Shown in pieces: positions 1-7,686 of a stretch of DNA of 64,000 nucleotides. Location: assembly GCF_013409575.1 (NCBI RefSeq), contig NZ_JACCCY010000006.1, forward strand, positions 62,001 through 126,000, read 5' to 3'. Each line of letters begins with the position of its first letter. Within the stretch, counting starts at the first letter, position 1. The translations under genes and the position numbers were made by a program. The notes beneath the pieces were generated by a model that had not been told where the DNA came from, made no database searches, and worked only from the letters and a program-made list of their open reading frames with translations. This DNA is from Macellibacteroides fermentans (GTDB lineage: Bacteria; Bacteroidota; Bacteroidia; Bacteroidales; Tannerellaceae).

Positions 1-1
1 T

Positions 2-1267
2 TTTAATGATTTCGGTAAAACAAGTGCCGACTATTATGAATTGATTCGGCTGGATCCCGGATATAAGATCTATTTTTCAGAGAAGGAAGCGCTATCAGTA
101 TCTGCCGATTTAACGGAGATATATGCCATGTTCGATTCCCTGGAGCCCGGAAGCAGTCGGTTTTTACGTTCTTTTTTACAGGACGCCGAGTTTAATTACC
201 GGGTGGCAGTTGATAAAGTATTGTATAAGCCGGCTAATTCATTTTCCGAACTTATCATGCCCGATACTGTAAAACGGCTTTCTCAATTTTTTACTACGAT
301 CAGTGCGCGGGTTAAACAACATATTAAACATCCTTATTTAAGGCAATTGCTGGAATTCCCGGTAATCTTTCTGGGAGCAAAGCCAAGTAATACCCCTTTG
401 TTCTATTGCCTTATGAATTATGCCGATATGGTGTTGGGCACCTGGCATATCAAAGGTGGTATGTTCCGTCTGGCGGATGCTATGAAGCAGGTGGCCGAAA
501 GTCTGGGGGTGGAGATCGTGACACAAAGTCCGGTCGACAAAATTGTGGTAGAGAAGGATAAAGCAACCGGTGTTGTGGTAAAGGACACTTTTCATGCAAC
601 CGACCTGATCATATCAGGAGCCGACTACCATCATACCGAATATCTGCTGGATGAATCATTCCGCAATTATAGCGAAACCTATTGGCAAAAAAGAGTGATG
701 GCTCCTTCGGCTTTGTTGTATTATGTAGGCTTTGACCGGAAAATAGATCAGGTGGCACACCACACCTTGTTTTTTGATACCGACTTCACGCTTCATGCGG
801 AGAATATATACGATCGTCCCGGTTGGCCCGATAAACCGCTGTTCTATACAAGTTTCCCCAGCATAACGGATCCTCAACTGGCTCCTGAAGGTAAAGAGAC
901 GGGTATATTCCTGATTCCTATCGCCCCGGGAATTACCGATTCCGAAGAGATTCGTTCTTTTTATTTCAATCAGCTTATCGACCGGATGGAGAATATCACG
1001 GGGCAATCGCTTAAAAAGGATGTGTTATTTTATAAGTCGTATGCCGGAGCTGACTTTATGCGCGACTACAATGCATACAAGGGTAATGCCTACGGATTGG
1101 CAAATACCCTGTTGCAGACGGCTTTCCTTAAACCGTCTGTTCACAATAAACAGGTGAAGAACCTTTTCTATACCGGACAACTTACGGTTCCCGGGCCGGG
1201 TGTTCCTCCGGCTATTATTTCCGGTAAAATAGCAGCGGGAGAAGCAAGTAAATACTTTAATAAATAG
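2..1267 (+). CDS. crtI: CrtI-type phytoene desaturase, 5' truncated by window edge
   Basis: FAD-dependent carotenoid desaturase of the CrtI/amine-oxidase family, which introduces double bonds into phytoene at the membrane. The frame is open from base 2, so the N-terminal FAD Rossmann motif lies outside the window; an in-frame TTG at 41 is not the true start. About 421 residues are visible, which fits a CrtI of about 490 residues missing its N-terminus. Near the C-terminus the family's signature region is visible (LFYTGQLTVPGPGVPPAI), where the FAD-binding end of the fold closes. It is followed 3 bases later by crtB, and the following genes overlap or nearly abut, so it heads or continues a carotenoid operon. 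Assignment as the phytoene rather than a later desaturase is inferred from its place before crtB; a second paralogue lies at 2625-4088. Confidence 0.88.
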   Translation, partial: FNDFGKTSADYYELIRLDPGYKIYFSEKEALSVSADLTEIYAMFDSLEPGSSRFLRSFLQDAEFNYRVAVDKVLYKPANSFSELIMPDTVKRLSQFFTTISARVKQHIKHPYLRQLLEFPVIFLGAKPSNTPLFYCLMNYADMVLGTWHIKGGMFRLADAMKQVAESLGVEIVTQSPVDKIVVEKDKATGVVVKDTFHATDLIISGADYHHTEYLLDESFRNYSETYWQKRVMAPSALLYYVGFDRKIDQVAHHTLFFDTDFTLHAENIYDRPGWPDKPLFYTSFPSITDPQLAPEGKETGIFLIPIAPGITDSEEIRSFYFNQLIDRMENITGQSLKKDVLFYKSYAGADFMRDYNAYKGNAYGLANTLLQTAFLKPSVHNKQVKNLFYTGQLTVPGPGVPPAIISGKIAAGEASKYFNK

Positions 1268-1270
1268 AAT

Positions 1271-2101
1271 ATGGATCCACTATACAGCACATTGTCTTTC
1301 GACATAAGCCGACTGGTCACCCAAAGGTACAGCACCTCCTTCTCTTTGGGCATTACCTGTTTCGATCCTCAGATAAGAGGTCCCATTTACAGCCTGTATG
1401 GTTTTGTAAGGTTTGCCGACGAGATTGTGGATTCTTTTCATGAATACGATAAAGCAAAACTACTGGACGATTTCGAAAGGGATTTCTATAAGGCCAAAGC
1501 CGAAGGGATAAGCCTGAATCCGATATTGAACTCATTTCAGCAAACAGTTAAGAGGTATAACATAGACGATGATTTGATTCAAGCATTTATTTCAAGCATG
1601 CGGAGCGACTTACTCAGAAGCAGTTATTCGGAGAAGGAGATAAAGGATTATATCTATGGCTCGGCCGATGTAGTGGGACTAATGTGCCTGAAAATATTTG
1701 TGGATGGTAATCAATCGGAATACGAACGGCTTAAGCCCTATGCCATGCGCCTGGGGTCTGCGTTTCAGAAAATAAATTTCCTTCGGGATATCGGTCACGA
1801 TATCCAGGAGCTGCATCGGATCTATTTCCCCGTTTTGAGAAATCAACCTTTAAATGAATCGACAAAGAAGGAGATTCTTGAAGAAATTGAAGAAGACTAT
1901 AAGGTAGCCATGCAAGGGATAAGGCAATTGCCTAAATGCGCTTATGCCGGAGTATACACGGCTTACCTGTATTATTATACGCTGACACGAAAAATAGAGA
2001 AAACCCCGGCAAACATTTTGCTTACCAAACGCGTGAGAGTCTCAGACTATGAGAAGATCTGGCTGTTTGTTAAAGCTTTTGTTTCCACAAAATTCAATTA
2101 A
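1271..2101 (+). CDS. crtB: Phytoene synthase
   Basis: Joins two geranylgeranyl diphosphates head to head to give phytoene, the first committed step of C40 carotenoid synthesis. The 276-residue length is normal for bacterial CrtB. Two aspartate-rich substrate/Mg binding regions are visible: FVRFADEIVD near residue 50 and FLRDIGHDIQELHRIYFP near residue 170. This is the squalene/phytoene synthase fold. It starts 3 bases after the upstream desaturase and ends 2 bases before idi, so it is almost certainly co-transcribed and translationally coupled. Squalene or dehydrosqualene synthase is the alternative, but the flanking desaturases and CruF make phytoene synthase much more likely. Confidence 0.93.
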   Translation: MDPLYSTLSFDISRLVTQRYSTSFSLGITCFDPQIRGPIYSLYGFVRFADEIVDSFHEYDKAKLLDDFERDFYKAKAEGISLNPILNSFQQTVKRYNIDDDLIQAFISSMRSDLLRSSYSEKEIKDYIYGSADVVGLMCLKIFVDGNQSEYERLKPYAMRLGSAFQKINFLRDIGHDIQELHRIYFPVLRNQPLNESTKKEILEEIEEDYKVAMQGIRQLPKCAYAGVYTAYLYYYTLTRKIEKTPANILLTKRVRVSDYEKIWLFVKAFVSTKFN

Positions 2102-2103
2102 TT

Positions 2104-2625
2104 ATGGTGATACTGGTCGATGAAAATGATAATCCCATAGGGACGATGCCGAAGATGGAAGCACACGAGAAGGCAATGCTTCACAGAGCTTTTTCTGTTT
2201 TTATATTGAATGCAAACGATGAAGTACTGTTGCAGCAGCGAGCCAATGATAAGTATCATTCGGCCGGACTGTGGACAAACACCTGTTGCAGTCACCCGCA
2301 CCCGGGGGAAGATACCCTCGGCGCAGCCCGGCGACGGTTGAAGGAAGAGATGGGAATGGAGGCGGATCTGCAGTTTGTGTTTAAATTCATGTACAAGGCT
2401 CCCTTTGATAATCTGCTTACGGAGCATGAGATTGACCACGTATTTATTGGCAAAACCAATCAATTGCCAGTAATCAACCCCGAAGAGGTTGCTTCTTATA
2501 AATACATGAAACCGGAAGAAATAAAATTGGATATGGAGCAGAATCCCCAATCATATACCGTCTGGTTCCGTATTATCTTCAACGAATTCTATAAAGAAAT
2601 TTTTACCCACAAGTTGGCTGTGTAA
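2104..2625 (+). CDS. idi: Isopentenyl-diphosphate delta-isomerase, type I
   Basis: Interconverts isopentenyl and dimethylallyl diphosphate, balancing the C5 precursors for carotenoids. The 173-residue protein has the Nudix-like type I fold: the active-site cysteine lies in TNTCCSHPHPGE (about residue 62) and the acidic/metal region in TEHEIDHVFIG (about residue 113). A Nudix-type helix (AARRRLKEEMGM) lies between them. It sits inside the crt operon, 2 bases after crtB, and its stop overlaps the next ATG (TAATG). Placement of idi within a carotenoid operon suggests precursor supply is induced together with pigment synthesis. Confidence 0.94.
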   Translation: MVILVDENDNPIGTMPKMEAHEKAMLHRAFSVFILNANDEVLLQQRANDKYHSAGLWTNTCCSHPHPGEDTLGAARRRLKEEMGMEADLQFVFKFMYKAPFDNLLTEHEIDHVFIGKTNQLPVINPEEVASYKYMKPEEIKLDMEQNPQSYTVWFRIIFNEFYKEIFTHKLAV

Positions 2626-4088
2626 TGAAAATCGCTGTCGTTGGCTCGGGAATCGGCGGGTTGGCTTCGGCCATTCTGCTGCAAAGAAAAGGACATCAGG
2701 TAACTGTGTACGAAAAAAACAGTTGCCCTGGAGGGAAGATGGGCCAAATCAACGTGGATGGGTACCGCTTCGATACCGGTCCGTCGCTCTTTACGCTTCC
2801 CGAACTGGTGGACGAATTATTTGAATTATGCAGCGTACAGGAAACGGAACGTCTGCCCTATGTAAGGTTGTCCAATAACTGCCGTTACTTTTACCCGGAC
2901 GGAACGGAGTTCAATTTTTATCAGGACAGGGAAGCCCTCTATTCCGAAATAGAGCGGGTGTTTCCCCATGATGCCGCAGCAGTAAGAAAAAGGTTGCTTC
3001 ATGCCGAAGAGGTATATAACTTAAGTGCACCGGTGTTTCTTTTCAGTGCTTTCCATAAACTGTCTAATTACCTTACAGAGCCTTACCGCCACATGGTCTT
3101 TAAGTTGCATAAGCTCGACTTCTTCCGGACTATGCACGGCGCCAATGCGAAAGACTTTACCGATCCGCGGTTGATACAGCTGTTCGACCGATATGCAACT
3201 TATAACGGCTCCAGCCCTTTCCGGGCTCCGGCCACTTTGAATATGATTGCCCACCTGGAGAATAACAAAGGGGCCTTTTTCCCGGTTAAGGGAATGTACT
3301 CCATAGCCAACAGCTTATATGATCTGGCCTTGAAACAAGGGGTGAGGTTTGAGTTCAATACCCGGGTGGAGGAGATAATCCGCAACGGTGCTGCCGTGTC
3401 GGGTATCAGAACAGCGTCAGGCATCACCTCTGTTGACGCCGTGGTGTCCGACGTTGATGTACGCTCTGTTGCAAATCACCTGTTAAAGCATCCGCTGAAA
3501 AGAATCATCAATAAAATTGAACGCTCATCGTCAGCACTCATATTCTATTGGGGGATAAACAGATCCTTTCCCCGATTGGATGTACACAATATATTGTTTA
3601 GCAGCGACTACCGGGAAGAATTCAAACACCTGTTCAAAGAGAAAAGTCTTTCGGCAGATCCAACGGTCTACCTGTTTATCAGTTCCAAAATTGTACCGGA
3701 CGATGCTCCGGCAGGATGCGAGAATTGGTTTGTAATGGTCAACGCTCCGTCCGACTGTGGACAAGCGTGGGATAAGCTGATTGCAGAAGCCCGGGAAAAC
3801 ATTGTCCGCAAAATAGATAAGATGCTGGGTGTAGATATCGGATCGTGTATTGTTACGGAGCGAATTGCCTCGCCACTTACCATCGCCAGGGATACATTCT
3901 CGGCAAACGGAGCATTGTATGGCACCTCCTCCAACTCATTGTTAGCGGCATTCTTACGCCACCCCAATACTCTGCCGGGCATTAAGAATCTTTATTTTGT
4001 GGGAGGAAGCGTACATCCCGGCGGTGGGATTCCTTTATGTATCGCCAGCGCTAAGATTGTGAGCAATGAAATACCGGATGCCCTATGA
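2625..4088 (+). CDS. Second CrtI/CrtD-like carotenoid desaturase
   Basis: Complete 487-residue FAD-dependent desaturase. The N-terminus carries the dinucleotide-binding motif VVGSGIGGLASAILLQRKGH followed by the acidic strand end (VYEKN) and the typical GGKMGQ and YRFDTGPS segments; the C-terminus has LYFVGGSVHPGGGIPLCI. It is paralogous to the truncated CrtI at the window start. In operons with cruF, such a second desaturase usually acts as CrtD, adding a 3,4 double bond to a 1-hydroxylated carotenoid end. That substrate is inferred from context, not visible in the sequence. It overlaps idi by 1 base and cruF by 4 bases (ATGA), indicating strict translational coupling. Phytoene desaturase activity itself cannot be excluded. 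Confidence 0.88.
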   Translation: MKIAVVGSGIGGLASAILLQRKGHQVTVYEKNSCPGGKMGQINVDGYRFDTGPSLFTLPELVDELFELCSVQETERLPYVRLSNNCRYFYPDGTEFNFYQDREALYSEIERVFPHDAAAVRKRLLHAEEVYNLSAPVFLFSAFHKLSNYLTEPYRHMVFKLHKLDFFRTMHGANAKDFTDPRLIQLFDRYATYNGSSPFRAPATLNMIAHLENNKGAFFPVKGMYSIANSLYDLALKQGVRFEFNTRVEEIIRNGAAVSGIRTASGITSVDAVVSDVDVRSVANHLLKHPLKRIINKIERSSSALIFYWGINRSFPRLDVHNILFSSDYREEFKHLFKEKSLSADPTVYLFISSKIVPDDAPAGCENWFVMVNAPSDCGQAWDKLIAEARENIVRKIDKMLGVDIGSCIVTERIASPLTIARDTFSANGALYGTSSNSLLAAFLRHPNTLPGIKNLYFVGGSVHPGGGIPLCIASAKIVSNEIPDAL

Positions 4089-4744
4089 TTAAGAGACTCA
4101 GACAATGGGAGACCGAACTGGGAACCACACATCTGGCCCGTTTCTATGCGGTAGGGTTGTTGATGTTTGTATTGCCCTATACGCGGGATCTGTTTGTGAA
4201 GATTATTCCGATTACATTGTTGCTGGTATTCGGACTGGCATTGTACCGGAACAAAGACTGGCGTGTTAAAACGGTGTTATGCTTTCTATTTATTGTGCTG
4301 ACCTCATTCTTTGTTGAGGCAATCGGGGTAGCTACGGGAGTGCTGTTCGGTGCCTATGCCTATGAGACAGGACTGGGAGTTAAATGGTTGGATACACCAC
4401 TTCTGATCGGACTCAACTGGCTCTTTTTAGTTTACGCATCCCATTCCATCGTTTCACAAATAACAAGCAATCCCATCCTTCGGATACTAACGGGCGGAAT
4501 AGCCATGGTGGGGTATGATCTGGTACTGGAGGTTGCGGCACCGGCCATGGAGATGTGGTCGTTCCAAAGCGGCTATCCTCCGTTTATCAACTTCCTTACA
4601 TGGTTTATTATGGCGGTAATCTACCATAGCCTATTTGTAGCTCTGAAAATTAAAGCGGACAATCCCCTTGCCGGGAAAATCTTCTGGGTTCAGATTGCAT
4701 TCTTTATGTGTATAAGTCTCTTTCATATATTCTTTATGCCATGA
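4085..4744 (+). CDS. cruF: CruF-like carotenoid 1',2'-hydratase
   Basis: Integral membrane protein of 219 residues belonging to the CruF/DUF422 carotenoid biosynthesis family, which hydrates the psi end of lycopene or gamma-carotene to a tertiary 1'-hydroxyl. Roughly seven hydrophobic segments are seen. The conserved region TGVLFGAYAYETGLGVKWLDTPLLIGLNWL (about residues 82-111) is the family hallmark. It overlaps the upstream desaturase by 4 bases and the downstream acyltransferase by 4 bases. The hydroxyl it creates is the expected attachment point for the sugar added by the glycosyltransferase two genes on. The substrate (acyclic or monocyclic) cannot be decided because no cyclase is in view. 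Confidence 0.82.
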   Translation: MIKRLRQWETELGTTHLARFYAVGLLMFVLPYTRDLFVKIIPITLLLVFGLALYRNKDWRVKTVLCFLFIVLTSFFVEAIGVATGVLFGAYAYETGLGVKWLDTPLLIGLNWLFLVYASHSIVSQITSNPILRILTGGIAMVGYDLVLEVAAPAMEMWSFQSGYPPFINFLTWFIMAVIYHSLFVALKIKADNPLAGKIFWVQIAFFMCISLFHIFFMP

Positions 4745-5355
4745 TTAAAGCAAATCATACATTCTGGGGAGGCCTGTTTTTTCGTTACTATACAGCGGTT
4801 AGGCTTCGAAGGCATTTCAGGTTTATCCGCTTTGAAGGCGATGTTAAGGACAACGGACTTCCCATCCTGATGATTGCAAATCATTTCTCGTGGTGGGATG
4901 GCTTTATACAGCTTTATACCAACGAACGTTTCTTTAAGAGACGGTTTTTTGTAATGATGTTGGAACAACAGCTTAAAAAACATCCGATATTAACGTATGC
5001 AGGGGCTTTTTCCATCCGGAAGAATGCCCGGGATGTGATTGAAAGTCTGGATTACGCTTTGAAGGTGCTGACCAGCAATCAGCAATTGCTCTTGTTGTTT
5101 CCGCAGGGAGAAATAAAGAGTTTATATACATCGGATATACGGTTTGAAAGGGGACTTGAATACCTGCTCGGTAAAAGGATGAATGAGATCCAGCTGGTTT
5201 TTAATGTGAACCTGATCGACTATTTCTCGGATAACAAGCCCGGACTTACCGTTTATCTTAAAGAGTTTCCATTGCGAGACATCACCTCGCTGGAACGAAT
5301 TGAAGACGAGTTTAATCTGTTTGCTGCAGCATGTAAATTAAAACAACGAGAATGA
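4741..5355 (+). CDS. PlsC-like acyltransferase (CruD-like)
   Basis: Acyltransferase of the lysophosphatidate acyltransferase superfamily, about 204 residues. The catalytic HX4D motif is visible as NHFSWWD near residue 47, and the substrate-binding region as LFPQGEIKS near residue 120. The frame is open from 4708, but the ATG at 4741 overlaps the cruF stop (ATGA), exactly like the other junctions of this operon, so I use it. In a carotenoid operon next to a glycosyltransferase it probably acylates the sugar of a carotenoid glycoside, as CruD does in green sulfur bacteria. A phospholipid acyltransferase is the alternative. It overlaps the next gene by 4 bases. Confidence 0.82.
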   Translation: MIKANHTFWGGLFFRYYTAVRLRRHFRFIRFEGDVKDNGLPILMIANHFSWWDGFIQLYTNERFFKRRFFVMMLEQQLKKHPILTYAGAFSIRKNARDVIESLDYALKVLTSNQQLLLLFPQGEIKSLYTSDIRFERGLEYLLGKRMNEIQLVFNVNLIDYFSDNKPGLTVYLKEFPLRDITSLERIEDEFNLFAAACKLKQRE

Positions 5356-6452
5356 TGGTCTATCTGGGATATTTGTTCATGGGACTTACATGCGTACGTT
5401 TGCTTGTCTCTTTTTGTAATTGGTGGAGCCGGTGCTACCTTCCAAAGCCAAAGAAGTATACAAGCCGGGGAGGAGTCTCGGTACTGATTCCCGCACGAAA
5501 TGAAGCGAACGCGATCGGTTTTCTACTTGAAGATCTGATGGGCTGCAAGGATACGATACAGGAGATTTTGGTATATAATGATAACTCGACGGACGATACC
5601 GCGAAGGTGGTGCGTACATACATGGAGAGATGTGCATACATCCGGCTGATCGAAGGCGATGAGCTGCCTTCCGGATGGCTGGGAAAGAACCATGCCTGCC
5701 ACCGCTTGGCTACTGAAGCGCATGGAGACCGGTTGCTTTTTCTGGATGCCGATGTGCGGGTGGAAAGTGATCTGATTGAAAGGGCTGTGTCTTACATGAA
5801 TGAGCAGGGGCTTACCTTGTTGTCTGTTTTCCCCAAACAGGAGATGACCAGCTGGGGAACACGCATCAGTATTCCGTTGATGAATCTGATCCTGCTTAGT
5901 CTGCTTCCCCTTTCGCTGGTACGTTTATCGCCGTGGACCTGCTTTTCTGCCGCCAATGGTCAGTTTATGCTTTTTGATGCGGCAACCTATCTTCATTACA
6001 TGCCCCATAAGTTGTTTAAACACAACCGGGTGGAGGATATACGTATACTGAAATTCTTTAAAGAACGCAGGTTGAAGGTGGCCACTTTGCTGGGCGACCA
6101 ATCGATCCGTTGCCTGATGTATCGCGACCTGGGCAGTGCAATCAACGGGTTTACGAAGAATATCTTTTATTTTTTCGGTGGAAGCCAATATTTAACCATC
6201 TTTTTTGTTTTATATACTACCATAGCTCCTGGTTGGATTTTTATGTTTAACGGGTTGGAGATGGGTATGATTTATTTGGTTTGTCTGGTGTTGATCCAGC
6301 TGTTTGTTTCGTTGGCCAGCAAGCAGTCGGTTTTGTATAATGTACTGTTGATGCCGGTAAAACAAATCGTGCTGGTGAGTATTGTTTATAAAGCGATTCA
6401 AAATTTTAGAAATAAAACACTTATATGGAAAGACCGAAATATATTGCAATAA
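5352..6452 (+). CDS. Family 2 glycosyltransferase (CruC-like)
   Basis: Membrane-anchored GT2 enzyme of 366 residues: an N-terminal membrane segment, a GT-A domain beginning GGVSVLIPARNEA (about residue 40), the nucleotide/metal DxD region LLFLDADVRVE (about residue 125), and three C-terminal membrane segments (about residues 270-350). The likely role is transfer of a sugar to the carotenoid hydroxyl created by CruF, as described for CruC; this is inference from operon context and similar architecture. It overlaps the acyltransferase by 4 bases. The start could be either of two adjacent ATGs (5352 or 5355). The following TPR gene starts 28 bases before this gene ends. Confidence 0.83.
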   Translation: MMVYLGYLFMGLTCVRLLVSFCNWWSRCYLPKPKKYTSRGGVSVLIPARNEANAIGFLLEDLMGCKDTIQEILVYNDNSTDDTAKVVRTYMERCAYIRLIEGDELPSGWLGKNHACHRLATEAHGDRLLFLDADVRVESDLIERAVSYMNEQGLTLLSVFPKQEMTSWGTRISIPLMNLILLSLLPLSLVRLSPWTCFSAANGQFMLFDAATYLHYMPHKLFKHNRVEDIRILKFFKERRLKVATLLGDQSIRCLMYRDLGSAINGFTKNIFYFFGGSQYLTIFFVLYTTIAPGWIFMFNGLEMGMIYLVCLVLIQLFVSLASKQSVLYNVLLMPVKQIVLVSIVYKAIQNFRNKTLIWKDRNILQ

Positions 6453-7192
6453 GAATCTGGTTTGTTAGTCTGCTGTTGACCTTTTCTTCCGCCGTTGCGA
6501 TGGGGCAGACTACCTATCGGGAACCCATCTATCTGGCCTATATACAGGGAGACATGTCCCGGTGGGAGGCTATCATCCGACTGATGGAAGAGCGTTCGGA
6601 TGATATCACCGACGAAGAACGGAAAGAGCTGGTAGGCTATTACTATGGTTATATTGGCTTTCTTTTAGGAACAGACCAGAAGGATAAGGCCCAGGGCTAT
6701 ATCACTAAAGGAGAGAAACATCTGAACGCCCTGTTAAAGTCGGCCCCCAACGATGTAACCGCCCTTGCCTATAAAGGATCTTTTATCGGTTTCAGGATAG
6801 GAACCAATAAGTTTAAAGCCTTAACATTGGGAAATGAAAGTATTTCATATATAAACAGAGCCTATAAGCTGGACTCTCAGAATGTGCAGGCCATCCTGGA
6901 CAAAGGCAATCTTTTGTATCACATGCCCGGTATATTTGGAGGAGATAAAAAAGAAGCCTTGCGTTTGTACGAGAAAGCGGTGTTACGCATGGAAAAACAT
7001 CAAAACCTTAAACAAAACTGGTTATATCTGAATGTGCTTACAACCATTGCCAGACACTACGAAGAAGAAAAACAATGGCAGAAAGCAGTACAGGTTTATG
7101 AAAAAATACTGCAGCAAGAACCCGAGTTCAGTTGGGTTAAAGATACGTTATATCCTGCTGCGAAGCGGATTGCGGCTAAGAATAAGAAATAA
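6425..7192 (+). CDS. Secreted/periplasmic TPR-repeat protein
   Basis: 255-residue protein with an N-terminal signal peptide (hydrophobic residues about 11-24, AMG-Q-like cleavage) followed by helical repeats. Tetratricopeptide-like units are recognisable around residues 75-110, 140-185 and 205-245 (for example WQKAVQVYEKILQQEPE). No catalytic motif is seen. It overlaps the glycosyltransferase by 28 bases and is the last gene of the carotenoid operon, so it may scaffold pigment assembly or export, but that is a guess. A 124-base AT-rich gap with operator-like palindromes follows it. Confidence 0.75.
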   Translation: MERPKYIAIRIWFVSLLLTFSSAVAMGQTTYREPIYLAYIQGDMSRWEAIIRLMEERSDDITDEERKELVGYYYGYIGFLLGTDQKDKAQGYITKGEKHLNALLKSAPNDVTALAYKGSFIGFRIGTNKFKALTLGNESISYINRAYKLDSQNVQAILDKGNLLYHMPGIFGGDKKEALRLYEKAVLRMEKHQNLKQNWLYLNVLTTIARHYEEEKQWQKAVQVYEKILQQEPEFSWVKDTLYPAAKRIAAKNKK

Positions 7193-7215
7193 AATTACAC
7201 CCTCTTCTTTCTTTA

Positions 7216-7280
7216 ACTAAATATTTTAGTTTGTTTAACTATAATATTTAGTTGTAAAACTAAAATGTTTAGTTTATTTG
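7216..7280 (+). promoter_or_regulatory. Three phased BlaI-type operators and promoter
   Basis: Three imperfect palindromes of the form ACTAAA-N3-TTTAGT lie at 7216-7230, 7238-7252 (ACTATA first half) and 7259-7273, spaced 22 and 21 bases apart, about two helical turns. The last one abuts TTTATTTG at 7273-7280, a 7-of-8 match to the Bacteroidota -7 box, 37 bases before the blaI start. The arrangement predicts autorepression by the BlaI dimer. The operator sequence differs from the staphylococcal TACA/TGTA type, so assignment is by position and symmetry. Confidence 0.72.
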
Positions 7281-7316
7281 CATTGTGATATTTTTAAATA
7301 AAACAATTGCTATAAA

Positions 7317-7682
7317 ATGAAAGAGATAACAACAAGAGAAGAAGAGGTGATGCGCCATTTCTGGTCGGCCGGAGCTTTGTTCGTAAAACAGATCGTTGAT
7401 ATGTATCCGGATCCTAAACCACATTTCAACACCATATCCACCTATGTGCGTAGCCTGGAAGAGAAAGGCTACCTGAACCACGAAGCACTGGGTACAACCT
7501 TCCGTTATTTTCCGGTGATAAGTGAAGAAGAATATAAGAAAGGAAACCTGGGAAATGTGATCAAAAAGTATTTCGATAGTTCGTATCTGAATGTTGTTTC
7601 TACTTTTATAAGGGAAGATAAGATTTCGGTGGACGAAGTAAAGAGGTTATTGGAAGAGGTGGAAAAACAATCAAAGGAATAA
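7317..7682 (+). CDS. blaI: BlaI/MecI/CopY-family transcriptional repressor
   Basis: 121-residue winged-helix repressor. The N-terminal half has the family pattern: TTREEEVMRHFWSAGALFVKQIVDMYP, then a recognition-helix region with FNTISTYVRSLEEKGYL (about residues 38-55) and the wing (FRYFPVIS). The C-terminal helices form the dimer and carry the region normally cleaved after sensor activation. It is 4 bases upstream of the M56 sensor gene, the standard repressor-sensor pair. Three palindromes directly upstream are likely its operators. In Bacteroidota such pairs often do not control beta-lactamases; no beta-lactamase gene is present here, so the regulated target is unknown. Confidence 0.9.
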   Translation: MKEITTREEEVMRHFWSAGALFVKQIVDMYPDPKPHFNTISTYVRSLEEKGYLNHEALGTTFRYFPVISEEEYKKGNLGNVIKKYFDSSYLNVVSTFIREDKISVDEVKRLLEEVEKQSKE

Positions 7683-7686
7683 AGCT

